Below, in pieces: positions 9,360-18,687 of a DNA stretch of 64,000 bases. The DNA is from Aliikangiella maris. GTDB lineage: Bacteria > Pseudomonadota > Gammaproteobacteria > Enterobacterales > Kangiellaceae. Numbering within the stretch: the first letter of the stretch is position 1; each line of letters begins with the position of its first letter. The notes under the pieces were generated by a model. That model was not told the DNA's origin and made no database searches. It was given only the letters and a program-made list of their open reading frames with translations. The stretch spans positions 62,001-126,000 of the forward strand of contig NZ_JBFDAH010000009.1 of NCBI RefSeq assembly GCF_040719265.1. Direction: 5' to 3'. The translations under genes were made by a program, and so were the position numbers.

Positions 9360-10328
9360 ATGACGAGTCAACAACCATTGAAAATTATTTTTGCTGGAAC
9401 ACCCGAATTTGCTGAGGTTGCTTTACAAGCGTTGCTCGATGCCGGACACAATATTGTTGCTGTATATTGTCAGCCTGATAGACCGAGTGGGCGTGGTAAA
9501 AAAATTGTATTTGGCCCAGTTAAGCAGCTGGCAGTTGAGCATAATATTCCTGTAGAGCAGCCCTTAAATTTTAAAGTTGACGGGAGTCTAGAGCGATTGC
9601 GATCTTATGGCGCCGATTTAATGATTGTTGTTGCTTATGGTTTGCTATTACCTCAATCGGTGTTAACTACGCCGCGTTATGGTTGTATTAATATACATGG
9701 TTCTTTACTGCCTCGGTGGCGTGGAGCGGCTCCCATTCAACGGGCAATTGAGGCTGGAGATAAGCAATCCGGTATTACAATCATGCAAATGGATAAAGGG
9801 CTGGATACTGGCAACATGTTGCTAAAAAAAGATTGCCCGATTTTACCTGATGATACTGGCAGTACATTGCATGATAAGCTTGCTATTCTCGGTGGAGCGG
9901 CGATTACTGAGTTTTTAGCGAACTTTGACCCGCTTGATAGCGGAGAAATACAACAGGATTCAGAAGCCAATTACGCGCATAAATTATCTAAACAAGAAGC
10001 GCAAATTGATTGGTCACAAAGTGCTATTGAGATTGCACAAAAAGTGCGTGCTTATAATGCCTGGCCTGTTTGTTATACTTTTGTTGGTCAAAACCGTATG
10101 CGAATCTGGCAAGCACAATGGCTAAAAACGACTAAACCAATAAATGAAAAGCCCGGCACTGTTGTTGATCTTGGCAAACTGGGAATCGATGTGGTGTGTG
10201 GTGATGGGCAACTCTTGCGCGTAACCGAGTTGCAGGCTGATGGGAGTAAACGAATGGATGCGGCTGCACTGCTCAATGCCCGTAAAGATTGGTTTATTGA
10301 GCATCCTTGTTTGGGTAATCAAGTCTAG
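9360..10328 (+). CDS. fmt: Methionyl-tRNA formyltransferase
   Basis: A 322-residue enzyme that formylates Met-tRNAfMet using 10-formyltetrahydrofolate. The N-terminal catalytic domain shows IIFAGTPEFA, CQPDRPSGRGKK, the IHGSLLPRWRGAAPIQRAI active-site block and MDKGLDTG. The C-terminal OB-fold tRNA-binding domain begins near residue 205 (KLSKQEAQIDW) with KVRAYNAWPVCYT. The order def-fmt-rsmB is the classical arrangement, with 100 bases separating it from def. Confidence 0.97.
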   Translation: MTSQQPLKIIFAGTPEFAEVALQALLDAGHNIVAVYCQPDRPSGRGKKIVFGPVKQLAVEHNIPVEQPLNFKVDGSLERLRSYGADLMIVVAYGLLLPQSVLTTPRYGCINIHGSLLPRWRGAAPIQRAIEAGDKQSGITIMQMDKGLDTGNMLLKKDCPILPDDTGSTLHDKLAILGGAAITEFLANFDPLDSGEIQQDSEANYAHKLSKQEAQIDWSQSAIEIAQKVRAYNAWPVCYTFVGQNRMRIWQAQWLKTTKPINEKPGTVVDLGKLGIDVVCGDGQLLRVTELQADGSKRMDAAALLNARKDWFIEHPCLGNQV

Positions 10329-10384
10329 TGTGATGAAGCCCATAAACCCTTCTAATCAGGGCCAAAGCAGCAAGTATCAAATAT

Positions 10385-11716
10385 ATGCGAACTGATTTAA
10401 AAATAACAGATGCCCGAATGTTGGCGCTGTATTGGCTACAGCAAGTCATTATTGAGGGAAAATCGGTTAACCAGCTGATGGCTGAAAGTGCGATGAATGA
10501 TGAACATTTACCTTATCGTTCGTTAAGTAAGCAATTAATGTTTGGTTGTTTAAGGTATTATTTTCAACTGAAAACTATTACAGAGAATTTGTTGAGTAAG
10601 CCGTTAAAAGCTAAAGATCACGATATCACACTGATCATTATAATCGGACTCTATCAGCTAAATTACCTTTCTGTTCCCGACCATGCGGCCATCTCTGAAT
10701 CTGTTGAACTGACCAAAAAGATTAATAAAAACTGGGCCAGTGGGCTGGTTAATGGCATTTTGCGAGAGTATCAACGCTCCAAAGAGAAGCTAGCGGACAA
10801 ACTAGGTCGTTCAATACAATTTAAAACCGCCCATCCAGGCTGGATGGTGAAACAGTTTCAGCAAGATTGGCCCGAACAAGCTGACTTTATTATAGAGCAA
10901 AATAATCAGCAAGCCCTAATGATAGTTAGAGTTAATACTTGCAAAATCAGTCGTGATGAATACCAAAAACAATTATCACAAAATGATATTGAGTGTGAAC
11001 AGCATAAACTAGCCGCAGATGCCTTGATTTTGAAACAAGCGGTAGATGTTCATCAGCTTCCTGGATTTTTAGATGGATTGGTGACAGTGCAAGATGCTGC
11101 GCCACAGCTGGCTGTTGATTGGCTAAAGGTTGAAGCAGGTCAACGGGTTTTGGATGCTTGTGCTGCGCCGGGTGGCAAAACCACTCATTTGTTGCAGCGC
11201 TATCAGCCGGCACAACTTATCGCTTTAGAAGTTTCTCCGTCGCGGGCCGATAAAATAAAGCAAACACTTGCTAGAATGCAGTTATCATGCGAGGTGCAAT
11301 GTGCCGATTTAATTGAAACCAGTCAGTGGTGGGATGGTGTTGAATTTGATCGTATCTTACTCGATGTGCCTTGTTCTGCTACAGGTGTGATAAGGCGAAA
11401 TCCCGATATTAAAATTCACCGCAAAGTGACTGATATTCAGCCTTTGGTAAAGTTGCAACGCGAAATGCTGGTTAAATGTTGGCAAATGCTGAAACCTGGC
11501 GGAGTTTTGTTGTATGCAACCTGCTCATTATTAAAAGCTGAAAATGAAGCGCAAATTCAATGGTTTGTAGACAAGGAGTCGGCAATATTAGTTGAACCTC
11601 CTGAGTCGTTTGATAGACAGCTAAACCATACCGCTCAAATGGGTTACCAAATTTTTCCGGGGGAATTATTGATGGATGGTTTTTATCTTTGTGCCCTGAG
11701 CAAGCCAAAAAACTAG
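10385..11716 (+). CDS. rsmB: 16S rRNA m5C967 methyltransferase RsmB
   Basis: A 443-residue SAM-dependent methyltransferase acting on 16S rRNA C967. An N-terminal NusB-like RNA-binding domain (about 1-150) precedes the catalytic domain, with SAM site VLDACAAPGGKTTHL, motif IV DVPCSATGVIRRNPDIK with the conserved Pro-Cys, and motif VI LLYATCSLLKAENE with the catalytic TCS cysteine. It follows fmt after 56 bases and precedes trkA, as in many gammaproteobacteria. Confidence 0.96.
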   Translation: MRTDLKITDARMLALYWLQQVIIEGKSVNQLMAESAMNDEHLPYRSLSKQLMFGCLRYYFQLKTITENLLSKPLKAKDHDITLIIIIGLYQLNYLSVPDHAAISESVELTKKINKNWASGLVNGILREYQRSKEKLADKLGRSIQFKTAHPGWMVKQFQQDWPEQADFIIEQNNQQALMIVRVNTCKISRDEYQKQLSQNDIECEQHKLAADALILKQAVDVHQLPGFLDGLVTVQDAAPQLAVDWLKVEAGQRVLDACAAPGGKTTHLLQRYQPAQLIALEVSPSRADKIKQTLARMQLSCEVQCADLIETSQWWDGVEFDRILLDVPCSATGVIRRNPDIKIHRKVTDIQPLVKLQREMLVKCWQMLKPGGVLLYATCSLLKAENEAQIQWFVDKESAILVEPPESFDRQLNHTAQMGYQIFPGELLMDGFYLCALSKPKN

Positions 11717-11837
11717 CGCTCGGCATAAGCTATGGCAACCTGGCATTGTTATTTAAACCAAACATAATGATGCAAAGCGTAAAATATTGTTCCAAGTACC
11801 TGCGTGAGTTCGGTACACATTCAAGTAGAGCTAAATT

Positions 11838-13211
11838 ATGAAAATAATCATATTGGGAGCGGGACAGGTTGGTGGAACACTGGCAATCAATCTGGCGGGC
11901 GAAGATAATGATATTACGCTGGTAGATACCAATCCTAAAAAACTGCGCGCGTTACAAGATCATCTCGATTTGCGCACCATTGTTGGTTATGGCTCTTATC
12001 CACAGATTTTGCGTCAAGCCGGCGCTGAAGATGCGGATATGTTAATTGCCGTGACCAACAGCGATGAAACTAACATGATTGCTTGTCAGGTTGCCTATTC
12101 AATATTTAAAACACCAACCAAAATTGCCCGTATTCGCAGTCCCGAATATTTAAAAGACAAAAAGCTGTTCGATAGTAAAAATTTACCGGTTGATGTCGTG
12201 ATCAGTCCCGAACAACTGGTGGTGAAATATATCCGACGACTGGTGGAAAATCCTGGAGCGCTGCAAGTTGTTGATTTTGCTAATGGACTTGTCAGGTTGG
12301 TTGCAGTAAAGGCTTATTATGGCGGGTTGCTGGTGGGGAATGCGCTATCGGCATTAAAAGATCATATGCCCAATATTGAAACCAGAGTGGCGGCTATATT
12401 TCGTCGTGGTAAGGCCATTATGCCGACCGGTGACACAGTCATTGAAGCTGATGATGAAGTATTTTTTATTGCTGCCAGTCACCATATTCGACAGGTGATG
12501 GGGGAGCTACAAAAGTTGGAAAATCCTTACAAGCGAATCATGATTGCGGGTGGCGGCAATATTGGTAAAGGTTTGGCCAAGTCCCTCGAAGAAAATTATC
12601 ATGTCAAATTGATTGAAGCTGATCCAAGGCGCGCCATTGCTGTTAGTGATGAATTAGAAAATACCATTGTGTTGCATGGTGATGCCAGCAGCCAAGAATT
12701 ATTGGTTGATGAAAATATTGATAAAATGGATGTATTTATTGCTGTGACCAATAAAGATGAAGCGAATATCATATCGGCGATGTTGGCAAAGCGACTGGGT
12801 GTGAGAAAAACAATGGTATTGATTAATCGCACCGCTTATACCGATTTAATTCAAGGTAATGATATCGATATTGCGCTTTCGCCGCAGCATACGACTACCA
12901 GTAGCTTGTTGACGCATATACGTCGCGGTGATGTTGCCAATGTGTATTCGTTGCGTAAGGGAGCAGCAGAGGCAATCGAAGCCGTTGCTCACGGAACAGA
13001 AGATACATCAAAAGTTGTCGGCCGGGCAATTGGTGAAATTGAATTACCAAAAGGCACAACAATAGGGGCTATTGTCAGAGATGAAAAGGTTATTATTGCG
13101 CACCATAATATTGTGATTCAGTCTAATGATCACTTAATCTTGTTTTTAGTTGATAAAAAATATGTTGCCGAAGTGGAACAGTTGTTCCAGGTTGATTTAA
13201 CCTTTTTCTAA
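11838..13211 (+). CDS. trkA: Trk potassium uptake regulator TrkA
   Basis: A 457-residue peripheral membrane protein that gates TrkH/TrkG potassium channels in response to NAD(H) and ATP. It has two tandem RCK units, each a Rossmann KTN domain (first MKIIILGAGQVGGTLA with acidic D30-like position in ITLVDTNP; second IMIAGGGNIGKGLA with VKLIEADP) followed by a TrkA-C domain. It lies 28 bases upstream of its partner trkH, so the two are probably one operon. Confidence 0.97.
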   Translation: MKIIILGAGQVGGTLAINLAGEDNDITLVDTNPKKLRALQDHLDLRTIVGYGSYPQILRQAGAEDADMLIAVTNSDETNMIACQVAYSIFKTPTKIARIRSPEYLKDKKLFDSKNLPVDVVISPEQLVVKYIRRLVENPGALQVVDFANGLVRLVAVKAYYGGLLVGNALSALKDHMPNIETRVAAIFRRGKAIMPTGDTVIEADDEVFFIAASHHIRQVMGELQKLENPYKRIMIAGGGNIGKGLAKSLEENYHVKLIEADPRRAIAVSDELENTIVLHGDASSQELLVDENIDKMDVFIAVTNKDEANIISAMLAKRLGVRKTMVLINRTAYTDLIQGNDIDIALSPQHTTTSSLLTHIRRGDVANVYSLRKGAAEAIEAVAHGTEDTSKVVGRAIGEIELPKGTTIGAIVRDEKVIIAHHNIVIQSNDHLILFLVDKKYVAEVEQLFQVDLTFF

Positions 13212-13239
13212 ATTAAATTATTGGATCAATAATCGATTT

Positions 13240-14688
13240 ATGCAAAGCCAGCTAATCATTCGTATTCTCGGTATTTTGCTGATGATATTCAGCGTCACTA
13301 TGATTCCGCCTATCGGTATTTCGTTAATCTTTGGTGATGGTGGTGGTGGTGCATTTTTTTCCGGTTTTTTCATTAGTCTGTTTACCGGGTTGCTACTTTT
13401 TTTGCCGCAAAAAAACTTAAAAGGCGAACTGCGCAATCGTGATGGCTTTTTAGTGGTCGTATTATTTTGGGCAGTATTGAGTTTATTTGGTGCAATACCA
13501 CTTTATTTAAGTAATATTCCAGAATTTTCCGTTGCAGATGCAGTATTTGAATCGTTTTCGGGCCTTACAACAACTGGGGCAACCGTAATTCGGCATATTG
13601 ATGAACTGCCCCATGCTGTTTTATTTTATCGGCAGCAATTACAGTGGCTTGGTGGAATGGGGATCATCGTGTTAGCCGTTGCCATTTTACCAATGCTTGG
13701 AATTGGAGGAATGCAGTTATATCGAGCGGAAACACCTGGTCCAGTGAAAGACTCTAAATTGACTCCTCGCATCGCGGGAACAGCAAAAGCACTTTGGTAT
13801 ATTTATCTTGGTTTGACTATCGCCTGTGCATTTGCCTATTGGGGAGCGGGAATGTCGATTTTTGATGCTATTGGCCATAGCTTCTCTACGGTTGCAATCG
13901 GTGGTTTTTCAACTCACGATAAAAGTATCGGCTGGTTTGATAGTTCACAAATTGAATTGATTTGTACCTTATTTATGTTAATAAGCGGGATTAATTTTTC
14001 GTTGCATTTTGCTGCAGTAAGGCGCCTGAGTATTCAACCCTATGGAAAAGATCCCGAATTTAAGGGTTATGTTACGATTATCGCGATTGTAACCTTGGTA
14101 ACCGCATTAATATTGATAATAAAAGCGGGTAGTGGTTTTTCAAAAGCCATTGGTGATGCGTTATTTCATACCGTCTCGATGGCGACAACAACCGGTTTTG
14201 CAACAGAAGAGTTTTATGCCTGGCCAATTTTCTTGCCCGCATTATTAATATTTGCAAGCTTTATTGGTGGGTGTGCTGGTTCGACTGGTGGTGGTATGAA
14301 AGTCATTCGCTTTTTATTGCTATTTAAGCAAGGGTCGCGCGAAATTAAAAAGTTAATCCATCCCAATGGTATATTTAAAATCCGCATTGGCAATACTGTT
14401 TTATCTGAAAATATTATTGAAGCTGTATGGGGCTTTTTCGCAACCTATGTTGCGCTATTTTTTGTTTTTATGATAATACTGATGGCAGATGGACTCGACC
14501 AGGTCACTGCTTTTTCGGCGGTTGCGGCTTGTATGAACAATTTAGGTCCTGGACTTGGCGATGTTGCTGCTAACTATGCCGACATCAGTGATTTAGCTAA
14601 ATGGATTTTATCTATCGCAATGTTATTTGGCCGACTAGAAATTTTTACGTTGTTAGTGCTATTTAGTCCAGCATTTTGGCGAAGTTAG
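13240..14688 (+). CDS. trkH: Trk potassium transporter membrane subunit TrkH
   Basis: A 482-residue integral membrane protein forming the K+ pore. The four pore-loop repeats are visible as SGLTTTGATVI, AIGGFSTHDKS, MATTTGFATEE and MNNLGPGLGD, spread along about ten hydrophobic segments beginning LGILLMIFSVTMIPPIGIS. The length equals that of E. coli TrkH. It follows trkA closely and ends the def-to-trkH run; an exported DUF885 protein follows after 93 bases. Confidence 0.97.
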   Translation: MQSQLIIRILGILLMIFSVTMIPPIGISLIFGDGGGGAFFSGFFISLFTGLLLFLPQKNLKGELRNRDGFLVVVLFWAVLSLFGAIPLYLSNIPEFSVADAVFESFSGLTTTGATVIRHIDELPHAVLFYRQQLQWLGGMGIIVLAVAILPMLGIGGMQLYRAETPGPVKDSKLTPRIAGTAKALWYIYLGLTIACAFAYWGAGMSIFDAIGHSFSTVAIGGFSTHDKSIGWFDSSQIELICTLFMLISGINFSLHFAAVRRLSIQPYGKDPEFKGYVTIIAIVTLVTALILIIKAGSGFSKAIGDALFHTVSMATTTGFATEEFYAWPIFLPALLIFASFIGGCAGSTGGGMKVIRFLLLFKQGSREIKKLIHPNGIFKIRIGNTVLSENIIEAVWGFFATYVALFFVFMIILMADGLDQVTAFSAVAACMNNLGPGLGDVAANYADISDLAKWILSIAMLFGRLEIFTLLVLFSPAFWRS

Positions 14689-14781
14689 CATGGTAAGCTA
14701 ATATCTGAGCTATAAATAATATTGTGATTATCAAATACACCATAAAAAATAAATAAAAAATTTAAACAAAGAGAAGAAGTA

Positions 14782-16062
14782 ATGATTAAAAAACTACTCG
14801 CCCTTTTTTTAACTTTCACCCTATCACAAGTTGTACAGGCTTCAACAATCGTTAATGAAATTGCTGAACAATACGTTCAATTAGCTCTAGCCGTTGGTGA
14901 GCATGATAAAAACTATATTGATGCTTATTATGGTCCCAAAGAATGGCGTGAAGCTGCTAACAAAAATCAAATTAGCCTGACGACGGTTATCAAAGCCGGT
15001 AAAATAATTTTAAGTGAGTTAGTCAAGCAAAAGGCCAGTGATGAATTGTCAGCACTACGGCTGGCTTATTTAAACATTCAAATCAATTCATTAATTAGCC
15101 GTGCGACAATGTTGAATAATAATATCCAATATGAGTTTGATAAAGAAGCTGAGTTGCTTTATAACACGGTACCGCCCAAAAAGGCACTATCAGAGTTTGA
15201 ACCCATATTAAAAAAATTAAATCAGTTACTCCCTGGTAAAGCGCCTTTGGCTGAACGGGTTGCCCAGTTTAAAGAAAGCTATGAAATTCCTACTGAAAAA
15301 TTAGAAAGGGTATTTGAAGCCGCCATAAAAGAGTGCCGAGAAAGAACCAAAAAATATATTAACCTGCTAGAAAATGAAAATTTTTCGTTAGAATATGTAA
15401 CGGATAAACCTTGGAGTGGGTATAACTGGTATCAAGGAAATGGACAGTCACTTATACAGTTAAATACTGAATTGCCTGTTGATATTTCCAGAGCGGTTGA
15501 TCTTGGTTGTCATGAAGGTTATCCCGGACATCATACCTACAATGGCTTACTTGAAGAAAATCTTTTTCACAAGCAAGGTTGGGTTGAATTTTCGGTTTAT
15601 CCACTATTTAGCCCGCAGTCGTTAATTGCAGAAGGAAGTGCTAATTTTGGTATTGAAATGGCTTTTCCAAATGAAGAAAAAGCCGAGTTTGAGAAAAAAA
15701 TTCTCTATCCGCTTGCTGGGCTTAATCCAGCAACCGCTGATAAGCATATACAAGTGACTGAATTATTGAGCCAGCTAAGTTACGCTGGGAACGAAGTTGC
15801 ACGACTTTATCGAAATGGAAAAATTAATAGTGATGAAGCACAATCAATGTTTCAAAAATATACCTTGATGAGTGAGCAAAAAGCTAAACAGCGTGTACGT
15901 TTTGTTGATACTTATGGGGCCTATGTTATTAACTATAATTGGGGAAAAGATCTCGTTAAAAAGTGGGTTGACTCAGGTGATGATCAATCGCGTGAAGGAC
16001 GGTGGCAACGTTTTTCTCAACTACTTTCTTCTCCTCGTTTACCCAAAACATTAAGTGAATAA
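14782..16062 (+). CDS. Exported DUF885-like metallo-hydrolase
   Basis: A 426-residue protein with a signal peptide (KKLLALFLTFTLSQVVQAS). The key block is H244-E-G-Y-P-G-H-H in a DLGCHEGYPGHHTYN context, followed by EGSANFGIEMAFP; this is the HEA(x)PGHH plus downstream Glu pattern of DUF885 proteins, which resemble zinc peptidases. Zinc-dependent hydrolysis of peptides is a reasonable inference, not proven. AGAAG precedes the ATG. A 13-bp perfect stem-loop follows. It lies between trkH and a DUF1289 gene. Confidence 0.75.
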   Translation: MIKKLLALFLTFTLSQVVQASTIVNEIAEQYVQLALAVGEHDKNYIDAYYGPKEWREAANKNQISLTTVIKAGKIILSELVKQKASDELSALRLAYLNIQINSLISRATMLNNNIQYEFDKEAELLYNTVPPKKALSEFEPILKKLNQLLPGKAPLAERVAQFKESYEIPTEKLERVFEAAIKECRERTKKYINLLENENFSLEYVTDKPWSGYNWYQGNGQSLIQLNTELPVDISRAVDLGCHEGYPGHHTYNGLLEENLFHKQGWVEFSVYPLFSPQSLIAEGSANFGIEMAFPNEEKAEFEKKILYPLAGLNPATADKHIQVTELLSQLSYAGNEVARLYRNGKINSDEAQSMFQKYTLMSEQKAKQRVRFVDTYGAYVINYNWGKDLVKKWVDSGDDQSREGRWQRFSQLLSSPRLPKTLSE

Positions 16063-16131
16063 ATGATTTAATGTGATTGAATCGTTTAATAAATGTATTT
16101 TTAAAAATATTTAAAGGATTACGCAGTCATG

Positions 16132-16170
16132 ATTAATTGGCAATGAGTATGTTATTGCCAATTAATTTAA
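16132..16170 (+). terminator. Strong stem-loop after the DUF885-like gene
   Basis: ATTAATTGGCAAT at 16132-16144 pairs perfectly with ATTGCCAATTAAT at 16154-16166 (13 pairs, 9-nt loop), followed by TTAAAC. The weak T tract leaves some doubt that it is an intrinsic terminator. Confidence 0.45.
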
Positions 16171-16285
16171 ACTTAGGTCACAATTATTGGTAATAATTGG
16201 CTTTATATTTTTAAGTATATTATTAAGCATATTATATCTATGTTTGATGTATTCGAGGTCTTATGAATTTAAAGAGAATAATATT

Positions 16286-16477
16286 ATGACTGAACCGTCA
16301 GCTAATACAATACCGTCTCCCTGTATCAGTCAGTGTTGTTTGGATGAGCAAGATGTCTGTGTTGGATGTCATCGTCATATCGATGAAATTACCGGTTGGC
16401 ATGGCGCTGATAATCAAAAGCGAGAGCAAATACTTAAAAACTGCTCGCAAAGGAAACAACAGAAAAAGCATTTATAA
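16286..16477 (+). CDS. DUF1289 domain protein
   Basis: A 63-residue cysteine-rich protein: SPCISQCCLDEQDVCVGC then HRHIDEITGW, the classic DUF1289 pattern of spaced Cys residues followed by R/H-x-x-x-E-I-x-x-W. The family is presumed to bind a metal or FeS centre, but its role is unknown. ATG 16286 is preferred since AAGAGAA lies just upstream. An upstream TTG at 16187 in frame would add a hydrophobic leader, probably an AT-rich artefact. Confidence 0.8.
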   Translation: MTEPSANTIPSPCISQCCLDEQDVCVGCHRHIDEITGWHGADNQKREQILKNCSQRKQQKKHL

Positions 16478-16582
16478 GTATTTGAAGCTATCAACCGGTG
16501 CAACTTAATAACAACTATAAATTAATGATTAGATGTTACCGTTATTTTTTTTCCCTAACAAGTAACAGTGCGAATAAAATCC

Positions 16583-17080
16583 TTAGCCTTCATTTGCTTT
16601 TAATAGTTGGTTAATTGCATCCTGACGTTGTTGTGCATTAGCTTTAATTGTCAGTGCAATTTTGTTAGCAATAATATCATCGTCCTCCAAGTCAAGTAAC
16701 GGTACTTGGGTTGGATGTCGTTGATAGTCGAAGGCGACAAAATTTAAATAAGCGCTAACACACCGCATGAGCTTGTTATTGCCTATATCCCGATAGACAT
16801 CAGCTTTTACAATCATTGAAGTATTACCCACTGCAACAACTTTTGCGGTAGTTTTGATATTATCACCCACCATTATCGGTTTGGCAAAATGAACCGCTTC
16901 AACTGTTACAGTAGAGACTTCTCTTTCGCTAAAGCGTTTTGCGGCCATCGCTGCAGTGGTGTCCATAATAGCTAAAACATCACCACCAAACATATTTCCG
17001 CTGGGGTTTGCCTGATTAGGAAAAACCAGATTCCAATTAATCATTTCTTCTGCTTTTTTTCGGGCTCTGTTTTCTGACAT
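16583..17080 (-). CDS. Acyl-CoA thioesterase, hotdog fold (YciA/BACH-like)
   Basis: A 165-residue single-hotdog protein. Key blocks are NWNLVFPNQANPSGNMFGGDVLAIMDTTAAMAA (in two parts: the catalytic N-P-x-G-N-x-F-G-G-x loop, then the helix with the conserved Asp), the STVTVEAVHFAKPIMVGD strand and the SAYLNFVAFD strand. Such enzymes hydrolyse acyl-CoA esters; chain-length preference is not readable. It is transcribed away from an AT-rich gene-poor stretch. Confidence 0.85.
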   Translation of the reverse strand: MSENRARKKAEEMINWNLVFPNQANPSGNMFGGDVLAIMDTTAAMAAKRFSEREVSTVTVEAVHFAKPIMVGDNIKTTAKVVAVGNTSMIVKADVYRDIGNNKLMRCVSAYLNFVAFDYQRHPTQVPLLDLEDDDIIANKIALTIKANAQQRQDAINQLLKANEG

Positions 17081-17554
17081 GAACTTTGACCTTTAATCCA
17101 ATAAATTTTACAGTACTCATTAATCGCTTGTAGTTATACTAAAAATTAGAATAAATATAAAGCACTATTCAAATAAATTAATTTGCTCAGTATAGATAAT
17201 ATTAAGCTGCTTTTGGCAGATGCTATATTATTAAAAATATTTAAATAAAATAAAATTAAAACAATGGTTTTTATCTTTAAATTTGAAAACTACTAAAATA
17301 AAAAATTTAAGAGATAAATTGATTTAATAAATTAACATATAAATAGCGAAAATAAATTTTAACCTTTAAGTGTATGTTAAATTAATTAAGCTTATATTTA
17401 GTAGCGATTAATTTTTAATAATCTCAACAATAATGTTTACTCAAATATATCGAAGCTATAAGATAAATTCAACTTAAGTGGATTTTGTTTAAAAGAATAT
17501 TCTTTTAATTAAAATGAAACTGCTTAAGTTGACTTAGTTGCAACAAGTCTGGAG
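17081..17554. other. AT-rich gene-poor stretch left of the IS element
   Basis: No gene is visible. Composition is markedly more AT-rich than the flanking genes, with frequent runs of A and T. It contains the 64-bp imperfect palindrome at 17469-17532 and presumably the promoter of the thioesterase gene. Confidence 0.6.
17469..17532. repeat. 64-bp imperfect palindrome beside the IS
   Basis: The outer arms TCAACTTAAG (17469-17478) and CTTAAGTTGA (17523-17532) match perfectly. The inner arms share ATTTT..TTAAAAGAAT around a centre at 17498/17499, with AAAAGAATATTCTTTT as a perfect 16-bp core. Only a short asymmetric bulge (3 versus 7 nt) and two mismatches break the symmetry. It lies 22 bases from the left IS end. 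It could be an old terminator, a miniature mobile repeat, or an insertion hot spot. Confidence 0.6.
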
Positions 17555-17584
17555 TGATCTTGATCCATTTTCACGGACACTTTG

Positions 17585-18327
17585 TTAAGCAACGGCTTCA
17601 AACTCTGCAGGCGATTGATAGCCTAGTGTTGAGTGAAGTCGTTACCGATTATAGAACACTTCGATGTAATCAAAAATGCTCTGCTTAGCTTTTTCTCGAG
17701 TTCGATAACGCTCATGATGGTACACCAATTCATTTTTTAATGAGTGATAAAAACTTTCCATTACCGCATTATCATAACAGTCACCTTTAGCACTCATCGA
17801 GCATCGAATACCATTTTCCGTAAGAACCGACTGATAGTCTTCACTGGCATATTGCATACCTCTATCCGAATGATAAATTAAGTTCGGTTGTGGTTGACGA
17901 GCTTTAATCGCCATTTTCAGTGCATCAAGAACAAGCTTTGTTTGCATGCGTTCAGACATCGACCAACCTATGATTTTTCGTGAGTGCAAATCAATCACCG
18001 TTGCTAGATAAAGCCATCCTTCATCGGTCCATATATAAGTAATATCGGCTGCCTAAGCAATATCAGCTCGAATAGGTGAAAACTGACGTGCTAATAAATT
18101 GGGAGCAACAGGCTTGTTATGCCGACTGTTCGTGGTGGCTTTAAAGCGCCGTTTACTTTTAGCTCTTAACCCTAACTCTCGCATGATGCGAGCAACTCGT
18201 TTACGACTCACAGAGATACCCTCCCTTTTGAATTGTGCATGAATACGTGGCGAGACACGCTTAGCATCTGACACAATCGGCTAACTGAATGAAAGAGTCG
18301 TTGTTTTTCAATAAACGCATACTTCAC
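17585..18327 (-). pseudogene. IS3-family transposase OrfB remnant (integrase core)
   Basis: The DDE integrase domain is recognisable across three open segments. From 18327 runs VKYAFIEKQRLFHSVSRLC, then LSVSR. The frame then jumps to RVSPRIHAQFKREGISVSRKR, implying loss of about 100 bp from the usual spacer. A TAG at 18053-18055 replaces what should be Trp before V/A-ADITYIWTDEGWLYL. A TAA at 17642-17644 replaces the Gln of YNR(Q)RLHSTLGYQSPAEF. The DDE residues remain visible in ADITYIW, YHSDRGMQYAS and CYDNAVMESFYHSLK. Natural stop is at 17585. Confidence 0.88.
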
Positions 18328-18623
18328 TTCGGCTCGTTAGCAAAGAATGCTGTCGCCTTTTTTAATATGTCCCGTTCTTCTCGCAAACGAGCATTTTCCA
18401 GTTCTAGTTGCTTAATCTTGAGTTGCTCTGGTGTTAGCGAACTGTCTTTTTCCACTGTGTCGGATAATGGCTCAGCATACTTTTTACGCCAGTTATAAAG
18501 CATGGTTGAGGCAATATCTAGCTCTCTTGCTATTTGCTCCATTGTTTTATCAGAACTATTGGCAAGCTTCACCGCTTCTATTTTGAATACTTTAGTAAAA
18601 CTTCTTCTTTGTTTCTTTGACAT
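18324..18623 (-). CDS. IS3-family transposase OrfA
   Basis: A 99-residue protein with an N-terminal helix-turn-helix (FTKVFKIEAVKLANSSDKTMEQIARELDIASTMLYNW in family terms) and a C-terminal leucine-zipper-like helix (KIKQLELENARLREERDILKKA). It is intact. Near its end lies the heptamer A-AAA-AAG (minus strand, 18363-18357), the usual -1 frameshift site that makes the OrfAB fusion transposase, but the downstream orfB is dead. The OrfA protein alone may still bind the IS ends. Confidence 0.9.
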   Translation of the reverse strand: MSKKQRRSFTKVFKIEAVKLANSSDKTMEQIARELDIASTMLYNWRKKYAEPLSDTVEKDSSLTPEQLKIKQLELENARLREERDILKKATAFFANEPK

Positions 18624-18687
18624 ATAAACACCTCTTCGGATATTTTATCCAATTAAATAAGGTGTCCGTCAAATCAGGGCAAGATCA

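Larger units (their letters stand above)
17555..18687 (-). mobile_element. Decayed IS3-family insertion sequence
   Basis: The element is about 1.13 kb. The imperfect terminal inverted repeats start TGATCTTG on both sides: left at 17555 (TGATCTTGATCC, then ACGGACAC) and right, on the minus strand, from 18687 (TGATCTTGCCC, then ACGGACAC). OrfA is intact; orfB is broken by an internal deletion and two in-frame stops. The flanking triplets (GAG and GAT) do not match, so no clean target duplication is visible. The element is probably immobile now. Confidence 0.85.

Noticed and set aside
16187..16285. Hydrophobic N-terminal extension of the DUF1289 protein
   Set aside because: Begins at TTG without ribosome site in AT-rich DNA, whereas the internal ATG has a good site and gives the normal family length.
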